Shown here one piece after another: positions 1 through 7,487 of a stretch of 64,000 nt of DNA. Position numbers and translations under genes: made by a program. The stretch is from an uncultured Ruminococcus sp. GTDB lineage: Bacteria; Bacillota; Clostridia; Oscillospirales; Ruminococcaceae. The stretch is taken from contig CAKSAK010000004.1 of assembly GCA_934435205.1 (NCBI GenBank), forward strand, positions 62,001 through 126,000, written 5' to 3'. Positions within the stretch are counted from its first letter, which is position 1; each line of letters begins with the position of its first letter. The notes under the pieces were generated by a model. The model did not search any database, had not been told where the DNA came from, and saw nothing but the letters and a program-made list of their open reading frames with translations.

Positions 1-28
1 TGACATTTACTGCTGCATATGCTACAAT
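1..28 (+). promoter_or_regulatory. Promoter of small RNA copy 1
   Basis: The window opens with TGACA, a -35 box cut by the left edge, followed by 17 bases and TACAAT at 23-28. The bases before the -10 give an extended -10 (ATGCTACAAT). The same arrangement recurs at 115-143. Confidence 0.7.
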
Positions 29-34
29 GTTATC

Positions 35-104
35 GAAGCTGAGGAATGTGTTCTCTTTGGGCAATTAGAGCCCTGTAGAATGAAGCATTCTATCGGCTTT
101 TTTA
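35..104 (+). ncRNA. Small structured RNA, copy 1 of a tandem pair
   Basis: The transcript would start just after the -10 box. Bases 37-48 pair with 86-98 in a 12-bp stem with one bulged A at 92, and this closes over an inner hairpin, GGGC (59-62) with GCCC (70-73). A run of six T at 98-103 follows, so the stem doubles as an intrinsic terminator. An alternative 7-bp hairpin, TAGAATG with CATTCTA (76-92), would compete for the same 3' strand. No reading frame fits. Copy 2 (152-217) folds the same way with compensating base changes, which supports a real RNA. The function is unknown. Confidence 0.65.
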
Positions 105-114
105 TGATGCTAAC

Positions 115-143
115 TTGACATTTAACATTGCATATGCTACACT
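115..143 (+). promoter_or_regulatory. Promoter of small RNA copy 2
   Basis: A perfect TTGACA at 115-120 is followed by 17 bases and TACACT at 138-143, with the extended -10 ATGC seen in copy 1. Confidence 0.75.
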
Positions 144-149
144 ATTATT

Positions 150-217
150 GAAGCAGAGAATTGTATTTAACGAGGGCAATTGGAGCCCAATGTCTTTATA
201 TAATTCTTCTGCTTTTT
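150..217 (+). ncRNA. Small structured RNA, copy 2 of a tandem pair
   Basis: Bases 152-166 pair with 198-213 in a 15-16 bp stem that has a single bulged T at 207, after six base pairs, the same place as the bulge in copy 1. The inner hairpin GGGC (174-177) with GCCC (185-188) is kept, and TTTTT at 213-217 ends the transcript. The fourth pair of the outer stem is T-G in copy 1 and A-T here, a compensating change. It lies upstream of the strong terminator at 259-300. Confidence 0.65.
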
Positions 218-258
218 CTATATTTGCAGTAGCCTTAAATTATAATTTTAATAATCAT

Positions 259-300
259 AAGCTCCGTATTTGACACAACCGAATACGGAGCTTTGTTTTT
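259..300 (+). terminator. Intrinsic terminator, plus strand
   Basis: AAGCTCCGTATT (259-270) pairs perfectly with AATACGGAGCTT (282-293) and is followed by a T-rich run. It insulates the tandem RNAs from the converging conjugative-element genes. Confidence 0.8.
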
Positions 301-316
301 TCTGCGTTCTAATTTG

Positions 317-1033
317 TCATTTTTTCTCCCTCTCTGGCTGCTGTAACTCTTGTTGCTTTTGATGATTTAATTGACGTATGCGTTCAGTTTCATAGCGCAG
401 CTTTGATATGCTGAATGGACTGGTACGTTTATTTTCTTGTGCGATAGCTTCACGCTGCTGACGAAATATCTCACGCTCAACCGCTGCGGCGTTATCAAGC
501 TGCTGCTCTTGTTCGTGAATAGTCTTTCTTGTCTGAGGGGTGTTATTGCTCAACTCTTGCTGCATTTGAGATTTTTCAAGTTCTGCTTTTGCAGCAAAGC
601 CAAGCTCTGACACTTTACTGAGCTCGGTCTGTATCGTTGCTCTGTCGCAAAACCAATAATCAATATATGTATGTGTCAGAAGCATTCTTAACTCTGCTGG
701 GCGGCTTTGTAGTGCAGATGTTGACAGGCTCATAATGTCTGCGATCTCCGGCAATAGTGAATTCATAGCGGTTATATCTTCATCGCCATATGTGTTTGAA
801 CGTGTGCGCTCGATAAAATCGGCGGTATCGCTGTTTCCTTTTTTCAAAATGTCCTGAACTTTGGTTTCGTCAGCACTAGAATAAGCTAGTGTGAGTTTTT
901 CATCATTGTACTTAGCGGAATACTTTATACTTGACTGTATCAGTCCATTGATCAAGCTCGCTGCGTGTTTAGTGTTCAATGTTTGAAATCGCATATCAGG
1001 TATTTCTTTAATATCACAGCCGCTGTTTGTCAT
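317..1033 (-). CDS. Hypothetical conjugative-element protein
   Basis: A 238-residue soluble protein without a recognised domain. The C-terminal third is strongly charged and rich in Gln, Glu, Lys and Arg, as expected for a coiled coil. There is no signal peptide or membrane segment. It is the last gene seen in a minus-strand series and starts 5 bp after the topoisomerase stop, so it is probably co-transcribed with it. Because it lies downstream of topB in a Tn1549-like element, it may act in DNA processing, but this is inference from position only. It is well expressed by layout and not a shadow of another frame. Confidence 0.6.
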   Translation of the reverse strand: MTNSGCDIKEIPDMRFQTLNTKHAASLINGLIQSSIKYSAKYNDEKLTLAYSSADETKVQDILKKGNSDTADFIERTRSNTYGDEDITAMNSLLPEIADIMSLSTSALQSRPAELRMLLTHTYIDYWFCDRATIQTELSKVSELGFAAKAELEKSQMQQELSNNTPQTRKTIHEQEQQLDNAAAVEREIFRQQREAIAQENKRTSPFSISKLRYETERIRQLNHQKQQELQQPEREKK

Positions 1034-1038
1034 TAGCG

Positions 1039-3090
1039 TTATCCTTTCTTAGTTTTCCATTGATAGTACACCCTGCCGTTATAGCTGTTTTCCACTACTT
1101 CGGGTAATACTATAGTTTTTTTGCCGTTTGATGTGTAGGAAATCTGCTTGTCAGATAGCAGATTTTTAAGCTGAGTATCTGTCAGTTCTTTGCCATATAC
1201 CTTTGCAACATTCATCCCACACTTTCCGGAACAGTAATAACCGAACTTGCCTTTTTTTATTTCTTTGCCACATTTCGGGCATTTTCCAAGGGCTTCCCTT
1301 TGACCGTTGCCGAAAGAAATGCTGCTGTCAGCTGTGCTGTATTTTGAGCAGAGTTCCTTGACAAACTCATTGATCTCACTCATAAAGGTGTTGGCGGCAT
1401 ATTCTCCACGTTCGATCTGTTGTAGCTGCTGCTCCCAATCAACCGTAAGCTTAGGCGATTTTACTTCGTCTGGCACTACGTTAATAAGGTTAACGCCCTT
1501 TTCCGTTGCAGATATTTGCTTTCCTTTACGTTCAGCATAGCCGTGTTTTACAAGCCCCTCTATCGTGCCAGCACGAGTTGCAGGCGTTCCAAGTCCCTTT
1601 TTCTCTGTATCATCGTCATAATCTTCCTGCCCTGCGTGTTCCATAGCAGAAAGAAGCGTATCTTCTGTATATGTCTTAGGAGGGCTTGTCCAATGCTCAG
1701 CTTTCTCAGCAGATACATTTTCAAAGGTCTGACCTTCTGATATAGGCGGCAAAGACTTTGTGTCGTTCTTTTCATCATCGGTGTTTTTGTTTTTTAGTGC
1801 AGCTTTGACCTTATCATCAATTGATTTCCAACCATTCTCGATAACGCTTTTGCCACTTGCGTTAAAGTCAGAATTCTCACAGCTTATTCTTACTTTAACG
1901 GCTTCATATTTATGAGGCTCAGCGGTCGCCGTTATGAGCTTTGCTGATATGAGTTTTAATATGTTTTTCTGTCCTTCGGGGAGTGCTGTAAGATCATAAG
2001 TAGCGATATTTGCAGTCGGAATAATTGCGTGATGTCCGGTTACTTTTTTGTTATTAATGCAACGAGCTATATCAATTTTTGCAGGAACATCGCCAAACTC
2101 AGGAAAAACGCCATAAATGGTTTTGACCATTTCATTTGCCGTCTGTTCCATATCATCAGAAAGGTATTGGCTGTCCGTTCTCGGATATGTTGAAAGCTTT
2201 GCTTCATAGAGAGCTTGCAAATAGTCAAGCGTTTGCTGTGCGGTATAACCAAATTGCTTATTTGCTTCTCGTTGCAGGGTAGTAAGATCATAGAGCTTTG
2301 GCGGATTGACAGTTTTAACGTCTTTTTTTACTTCCGCAGCAACAGCAGTTTTCCCATTGACCTTTGAAATCAAGTCGTTTGCGTTGATCTCATTATCAAT
2401 TCGTTCTGACGAAGCCGTGAAGCTGCCACAGTTAAGCTCAACGGTATAATATTTTTGCTTAACAAAGTTTTTAACCTCATAGTCACGCTTGACGATCATT
2501 GCCAAGGTCGGTGTCTGAACACGTCCGGTGTTCAGAGGTGAATTGTATCTGACTGAAAACAGCCTAGAGCCGTTCATACCTACCAGCCAGTCAGCCTTTG
2601 CTCGGCAAAAGCCTGCATAATAGAGATTATCATATTCGCTGCCGGGCTTTAGTTTTGCAAAGCCGTCTTTGATCGCTGACTCCTCCAGAGAAGAAACCCA
2701 AAGGCGCTTAACTGGTTTTCTGCTGCCGGAAAGGTTATAGACATATCTGAAAATACATTCACCCTCACGATCGGCGTCCGTTGCACATATCACTTCGTCA
2801 ATGCTGTTGTCGTTGAGCAGCTTTTTCAGAACATCAAACTGTTCCTTTGAGCTTTCTGTAACTGTGAATTCCCAGCGTTCCGGAATCATAGGTAGCTGCG
2901 AGAAATTCCAAGGCTTTGCAGCCCATTTTTCGCAATAAGAATTCGGATATTGCAAACCGACCAAGTGACCGAAACACCACGATACGATATATCCGTTGCC
3001 CTCGGTGTATCCATTTTTCTTTGTATTAGCACCAATTACAGGTGCTATCGCCCTTGCCACGCTGGGCTTTTCTGCTATAACAAGCTTCAT
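1039..3090 (-). CDS. topB: DNA topoisomerase III of conjugative element
   Basis: A type IA topoisomerase of 683 residues, close to the family length. The TOPRIM domain starts at the N-terminus (LVIAEKPSVARAI) and has the acidic motif ATDADREGE near residues 103-111. NTGRVQTPTLAM lies near 187-198, and the catalytic tyrosine sits in TYPRTDSQYL near 301-310. A C-terminal zinc ribbon (CPKCGKEIKKG, then CSGKCG) lies near 610-640. It should relax or decatenate single-strand-containing DNA during plasmid-like transfer or replication of the element. Topoisomerase III genes are a standard part of CD1107/Tn1549-type elements, and the neighbours here match that order. Confidence 0.95.
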   Translation of the reverse strand: MKLVIAEKPSVARAIAPVIGANTKKNGYTEGNGYIVSWCFGHLVGLQYPNSYCEKWAAKPWNFSQLPMIPERWEFTVTESSKEQFDVLKKLLNDNSIDEVICATDADREGECIFRYVYNLSGSRKPVKRLWVSSLEESAIKDGFAKLKPGSEYDNLYYAGFCRAKADWLVGMNGSRLFSVRYNSPLNTGRVQTPTLAMIVKRDYEVKNFVKQKYYTVELNCGSFTASSERIDNEINANDLISKVNGKTAVAAEVKKDVKTVNPPKLYDLTTLQREANKQFGYTAQQTLDYLQALYEAKLSTYPRTDSQYLSDDMEQTANEMVKTIYGVFPEFGDVPAKIDIARCINNKKVTGHHAIIPTANIATYDLTALPEGQKNILKLISAKLITATAEPHKYEAVKVRISCENSDFNASGKSVIENGWKSIDDKVKAALKNKNTDDEKNDTKSLPPISEGQTFENVSAEKAEHWTSPPKTYTEDTLLSAMEHAGQEDYDDDTEKKGLGTPATRAGTIEGLVKHGYAERKGKQISATEKGVNLINVVPDEVKSPKLTVDWEQQLQQIERGEYAANTFMSEINEFVKELCSKYSTADSSISFGNGQREALGKCPKCGKEIKKGKFGYYCSGKCGMNVAKVYGKELTDTQLKNLLSDKQISYTSNGKKTIVLPEVVENSYNGRVYYQWKTKKG

Positions 3091-3103
3091 AGTTTGATCC
3101 TCC

Positions 3104-3262
3104 CTATTTTCTCTTGTATCTTACATTTTCACACAAACCGTGCTTCTTCCCGAATTTTTCTTTGGCTTTTTGAAGATTAGCAGCTCTGATGACAGTAATC
3201 TGATTAATACCATTTTTGGTGTAGGAAATTTCAAAAATTTCTCCGAATATATTCTTTAACAT
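3104..3262 (-). CDS. Small basic protein, conjugative element
   Basis: A 52-residue frame begins MLKNIFGEIFEISY and ends in a Lys/Arg-rich tail. It is preceded by AAAGGGG about 11 bases upstream and sits between topB and the next small gene in the same direction. The N-terminal half looks like a short beta-strand domain and the C-terminal half like a basic helix. It has no known domain. Its position in a tightly packed operon and its normal codon usage support it as a real gene. Function is unknown. Confidence 0.55.
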   Translation of the reverse strand: MLKNIFGEIFEISYTKNGINQITVIRAANLQKAKEKFGKKHGLCENVRYKRK

Positions 3263-3298
3263 CTCAATAAACCCCTTTATCAATAACGTTGCTCAGAC

Positions 3299-3466
3299 TT
3301 AATTATCCCCAGTATCATCAGTTTCTTCTAAGCTCCTTGAAGCCTCAACAAAGCCACTAAACCAGCCGTCTGTGTATGACTGTTTCAGCTTTTTCTTTAT
3401 AACCAATACGCTTGTCAGTATGCCGCATATAATTGAACTGACAAGAGCCGCATATTTTACGTTCAT
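3299..3466 (-). CDS. Small single-pass membrane protein, conjugative element
   Basis: A 55-residue frame begins MNVKYAALVSSIICGILTS, one hydrophobic helix at the N-terminus followed by KKKLK and an acidic, soluble tail. By the positive-inside rule the tail faces the cytoplasm. Its ATG overlaps the stop of the DUF4366 gene by one base (TAATG), which suggests translational coupling. It probably sits in the envelope alongside the transfer apparatus, but no family is recognised. Confidence 0.6.
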   Translation of the reverse strand: MNVKYAALVSSIICGILTSVLVIKKKLKQSYTDGWFSGFVEASRSLEETDDTGDN

Positions 3467-4236
3467 TATTCCGTATCCTCATTTATCTCATTATCATCAT
3501 CGTCCTCAAAATCATCAAATGTATCATTTGGAACTGACGGCTTGTTTTTCTTTTTCGATTTAAGCAGTACGACAAATACAAGTCCACCAATAACGACTGC
3601 GCCGCCCAATATCATTAGATTTTTCATCATTCCGCTTGTGGCACTTTTATTAATGCTTCCAGATGAAGCAGAATCCACACTACCGACTTCTGATGTGGTG
3701 CTTGAATCACTTGTTCTACCATTAGCTGTTGCTGCGTCAGCAGCGTTTGTAGCCGCTTCTGGGTCTATTGCACTTGAATTTTCATTGCCGGCATAAAGCA
3801 GCGCATAAAGGTCATAGTCATCAACTTTGTTAAGGAAGTACACATTATCAATGTTGTCACTATCCGAATAGTTGATCAGGACATAGAAAACATTGCCGTC
3901 CTTAGTGGTCACGCTTATAAACTGCATTTCGTCAGAATTGTAGATGATTTTCTGATTGTTAATAAGCGTAGCGTTGCCGTCTGTGTCATAATAGTCATCA
4001 TTGTAATAATCAGTCATAGAATCATTAGAGCTATCATCGGAATAATCTTTATCAAAAAAAGACAGTATATCTTTTCTTGTGTTATTATTGTCTGCACCTG
4101 AATCGCTCTGCGATGAAGCACTTGTCATTGCTCCCTCAGTAGAAGCTTGACTGCTTTCCTCCGCAGAAGCTGTGACAGCTCCTGCGAATGCAACTATTGT
4201 TGCCGTGGTAATTGTGATAAGAATATTCTTAAACAT
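3466..4236 (-). CDS. DUF4366-type surface protein, conjugative element
   Basis: A 256-residue exported protein. A signal peptide starts at MFKNILITITTATIVAF with a cleavage region near AVTASA. An acidic, low-complexity region follows, then a folded part containing QKIIYNSDEMQFISVTTKDG and NIDNVYFLNKVDDYDLY. A transmembrane segment (LMILGGAVVIGGLVFVVLL) and a Lys-rich then acidic cytoplasmic tail come last. This architecture matches DUF4366 proteins found next to DUF4315 and the M23 protein in CD1107-like elements. The start at 4236 has AGGAGG at the right distance, while the longer frame to 4263 lacks one. The role in transfer is not known; display on the donor surface is likely. Confidence 0.75.
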   Translation of the reverse strand: MFKNILITITTATIVAFAGAVTASAEESSQASTEGAMTSASSQSDSGADNNNTRKDILSFFDKDYSDDSSNDSMTDYYNDDYYDTDGNATLINNQKIIYNSDEMQFISVTTKDGNVFYVLINYSDSDNIDNVYFLNKVDDYDLYALLYAGNENSSAIDPEAATNAADAATANGRTSDSSTTSEVGSVDSASSGSINKSATSGMMKNLMILGGAVVIGGLVFVVLLKSKKKNKPSVPNDTFDDFEDDDDNEINEDTE

Positions 4237-4237
4237 T

Positions 4238-4558
4238 TTAATCCTCCTCGTTTTCGTTTGCATTCAACTTTGTATCCACCGGAGATGAAGTTGTGGTGTT
4301 TGAAGAAAGAAGCTCGTTTAAATCGTCTTTTGACAAACCGCTGCTTTTAAGTTTGCTATATAGTTCAAAGCTCTCCACCGCTTCGCTGAGTGATATATCG
4401 CTGCTTTTGCAAGCGACCAAGATACTTTCTGCTTCAAGACTTTCGATTTCCTTTACATAGCGTTGCTTCAACTGCATATCATTCTTGATACGCTCATCAA
4501 TTTCGGCAACCTTTGCCTTGAGCTTTTCGATTTTCTTAATAGTTGTATTTCTTGCCAT
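4238..4558 (-). CDS. DUF4315 family protein
   Basis: A 106-residue helical protein. The N-terminal half (about residues 5-50) is a heptad-like coiled coil with alternating Lys and Glu, including EIDERI. The second half is acidic and less ordered. The pattern matches DUF4315, a small family that in Tn1549/CD1107 elements always lies between the M23 protein and DUF4366, as here. There is no membrane segment. Function is unknown. The last codons overlap one of the dyad repeats described separately. Confidence 0.8.
   Translation of the reverse strand: MARNTTIKKIEKLKAKVAEIDERIKNDMQLKQRYVKEIESLEAESILVACKSSDISLSEAVESFELYSKLKSSGLSKDDLNELLSSNTTTSSPVDTKLNANENEED
4266..4292. repeat. Dyad repeat, copy A (imperfect)
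   Basis: AACTTTGTATCC, three bases, then GGAGATGAAGTT form an imperfect inverted repeat with one mismatch and two wobble pairs. The left arm is identical to the dyads at 10355 and 14553. It lies in the 3' end of the DUF4315 gene, about 30 bp before the DUF4366 start. Confidence 0.5.
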
Positions 4559-4576
4559 AACTAAAACTCCTTTTAT

Positions 4577-7477
4577 TTATTCCAGAACTAATCGTGGATC
4601 AATGTAGTCCCACCCAAATCCGTCCGTGTCGATTTCAATTCTTAGGTGTATATAATAGCAGCCGACAGAATCATTACTGATTTTTTCGCATTTATGTTCC
4701 GGCAACGATAATCCAATATAATCCCCTTTTTTGATCGTGTCGCCTTCTTTAAGCGAATTCTTTGCACTAATGTTGTAGTAATAGATCTTTGTATCACGTT
4801 TTTTTCCTTTACCATCGCCGTCATACCAGTAGTTGTAACTATTTTTCCGTATAACAACTAGGTCATTGTCACGATCAATTTCATCAATTGTGCCAGACAT
4901 TCCTGCATAAACGGATGTATTCTGATTACAAATAATATCAATTCCTTGATGAGATTCATTCTCATCGTACAAGCTGCAATGCTTTGTGTTCCATTCTTGT
5001 ATGTCATATCCATAACCATTCAGAATATTGCCATTATCAATACTGTCTTGAATGCTGCCACCGATAGGATTAGCAAAAGTCTGATGATTACCTCGTGTTG
5101 TCTTACTGTCCTCTGCTGTGCCAAGGAACATTTCATACATTTGGTAACGTTCTGAACCATAGTCCATTCTCGTCAACGTGTTTTTAATCGCTTTATCGAA
5201 TGTATTTTTGCGTTTTACGTTATAATAAAGCCGACAATCTGTTTTCCAGTAATACTTCTCGTAATAACCATACATACAAACATCATTCAATGTGTAGTTC
5301 CATATATGCGTATCTGTTGGTGAGATCATAAACCAAGCGTCTTCAGAGTCCCAGCCCCAGAAAGAACGATCATATCGTGATGAACCTTGCTTAAAATAGA
5401 ATTTATCTGCCGAACGATCATATAAATAGAAAGGTTTGCTTGTGCCTGAATAGTATCGGTTATCCATTATGTAGAACCCGGTTACTTTGTATTTGTTTTT
5501 GGGGTCGAGAACTCGGTAGTTGCTGTCTATACATATGTATCCATCATCATCACGATATTTGCCGAGTTCGCTCGTATACGCAATAGGCTTGAAACGATAC
5601 CTATAAGGTTGATCGGTGTACATATATGCGTCTTTTTCACACCTGTAATATGTACCGCTATCGGCACTTCCGCCGCCCCAGTAATTGTATGGTGATAATT
5701 CTTCCCAACGAGAAGTATTGTCATACCAGTACTCGAATTTGTATTCGGCGTCAAATAGTGCCTTTATTACTTTCTCAACGTCGCTGTCATATTCCCAATA
5801 TTCAGCTCTTGTTTCTTTATCCTTAGTGCTTTGAAAATCAAAATAATAAGCACATAGGAAGCTCCAGAGCTTGAATGTATCAAAATCATAGACAGGATCA
5901 TAGTCAAATATCGTGCTGTTGCCCCATATCCATTGATCAGGTTCATCGTCCATATCTTTTGTAACTACGTTAAAACTGTTTAATCCCTTTTTCCACTTAT
6001 CCTTATCACTTACCATAAGCAGCTTTTGGTTAAATTCATAGGCGATCTTGGTATAATACTCCTCAGCTTGCGATAAGTACTTATCTTGGGCTGTATATGT
6101 TCCCATTACCCAGCCGCTGTTGCCGAATATTGCTTCCAACGTGCCATTGAATACCGTCATTAGAAAAAGCATAGCAATACTTATGATGAGAACAGAAGAA
6201 CCCAACGTTGAGAATGCCACAAGAGAAGCTTTGCTCTTTTTCAGCTTTTTAAGCTTCTCCTTTGATTTCTTCTCTTTCTTACTTAGTTTGTTGGACTTTT
6301 TCTGATATTTCTTTTTGGCGTTTTGAGAATTAGCAGAACTTATTTTCTTCTCCAGTCTATCCGATTTTTGCTGAAGCTTATGATCTTTCCGCTCAAATTT
6401 GCGTATCTGCTTATTTTTCTTCTCCAGTCGATTTTTAACTGAATAGTGTTCCTTTACTTTGTCCGTACCAGTTTTAGCAAGCTCATAACCCTTATCAGCT
6501 CCTCTAAGCATATCGTTATGCTCATCGGCAATTAAAAGTTTCTGCTGTGCAGAAGCCTTCAATCTGTGAACGCCATAACCGGACATCTTAAAAAGAACCG
6601 GTGTTGGCTTTGCAATCTTAAATTCTCTTTTTGCAGATTTTTTATCAATTTTAAAAGAATTTGACTTATCTTTCAGGTCAGTCTTATCAAGTGTAAATGA
6701 CTTCTTTTCTTGTTTGAACTTAGCCTTTCTTGCCTTATACAAAGCTTTACGAATGTTACTCTTGCTAGAATTTTTATAGCTTGTCTTTACGTCCTTGAAC
6801 TTGTTTTTCTTTAATTTCAGTTTACTCTGAATAGCCTGACGTTCTTCTTTGTATGTGAATTTTTGAAAATACTTGCTTTCGGCTTTTTTCAGCTTAAACT
6901 CCGTTTTGAGCAATTTGGCATTTTTACGCTGCTTGAAGTGATTTTTCAATCCTTTCGAGCCGTCAAAGATAAGCTTGCTAGAAAATATAGCAGCTTTATT
7001 CATATCGTCCTGAGCCTGTTGCTCATACATACCGCCAAGCTTTGAAGTAGCTTTATTCAAAGCCGTCTTTGATGAAGCAATCGTTGCTGTTTCTGCCGCA
7101 AGACCAACATCAAGGGCTGTCCTGCCAGCGTCGTGAACAATGAAATTCGTTGCTTTGACAGTCGTATGAAAAACTTTCCCCTTTTTTGTTTTTGGCATAA
7201 AACTGTCTATTTGCTTTGTGATTGACGGAATATCACCGTGAACACGATTTCTCGCAGAATAGTCCAAGGAATGTAGAAGTCCTGCTTTTTTCACTTCATT
7301 ACTTCTGCTTCCTCTTATGATATTTGCCTTTGTGGTAAACTTGCCTGAGTTACTTTTTGTTCTGACGAACTCAATTTGAAACTCACGTTTATTTTTTATA
7401 CGCAGCTTGTCGATCTTTTTTTCAAATCGAGTTTTGGATTGCTCCATATGATTTTGATTATTACGAAGCCCTGCCAT
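4577..7477 (-). CDS. CD1107-family mobile-element protein with M23-like domain
   Basis: A 966-residue membrane protein. The first 420 residues are extremely Lys-rich and helical and are predicted cytoplasmic. One membrane segment follows near 425-445 (LIISIAMLFLMTVF). The long extracytoplasmic part is rich in Tyr, Trp and Asp, and a C-terminal M23-like fold is near 860-966 with the zinc motif HQGID. The second M23 motif normally reads HxH but here reads IHLRI, so one ligand is missing and catalysis is doubtful. In conjugative elements this family is thought to open or bind the cell wall for the transfer channel. It is the largest gene of the module and lies 10 bp after virB4. Confidence 0.8.
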   Translation of the reverse strand: MAGLRNNQNHMEQSKTRFEKKIDKLRIKNKREFQIEFVRTKSNSGKFTTKANIIRGSRSNEVKKAGLLHSLDYSARNRVHGDIPSITKQIDSFMPKTKKGKVFHTTVKATNFIVHDAGRTALDVGLAAETATIASSKTALNKATSKLGGMYEQQAQDDMNKAAIFSSKLIFDGSKGLKNHFKQRKNAKLLKTEFKLKKAESKYFQKFTYKEERQAIQSKLKLKKNKFKDVKTSYKNSSKSNIRKALYKARKAKFKQEKKSFTLDKTDLKDKSNSFKIDKKSAKREFKIAKPTPVLFKMSGYGVHRLKASAQQKLLIADEHNDMLRGADKGYELAKTGTDKVKEHYSVKNRLEKKNKQIRKFERKDHKLQQKSDRLEKKISSANSQNAKKKYQKKSNKLSKKEKKSKEKLKKLKKSKASLVAFSTLGSSVLIISIAMLFLMTVFNGTLEAIFGNSGWVMGTYTAQDKYLSQAEEYYTKIAYEFNQKLLMVSDKDKWKKGLNSFNVVTKDMDDEPDQWIWGNSTIFDYDPVYDFDTFKLWSFLCAYYFDFQSTKDKETRAEYWEYDSDVEKVIKALFDAEYKFEYWYDNTSRWEELSPYNYWGGGSADSGTYYRCEKDAYMYTDQPYRYRFKPIAYTSELGKYRDDDGYICIDSNYRVLDPKNKYKVTGFYIMDNRYYSGTSKPFYLYDRSADKFYFKQGSSRYDRSFWGWDSEDAWFMISPTDTHIWNYTLNDVCMYGYYEKYYWKTDCRLYYNVKRKNTFDKAIKNTLTRMDYGSERYQMYEMFLGTAEDSKTTRGNHQTFANPIGGSIQDSIDNGNILNGYGYDIQEWNTKHCSLYDENESHQGIDIICNQNTSVYAGMSGTIDEIDRDNDLVVIRKNSYNYWYDGDGKGKKRDTKIYYYNISAKNSLKEGDTIKKGDYIGLSLPEHKCEKISNDSVGCYYIHLRIEIDTDGFGWDYIDPRLVLE

Positions 7478-7487
7478 AAATCATCAC

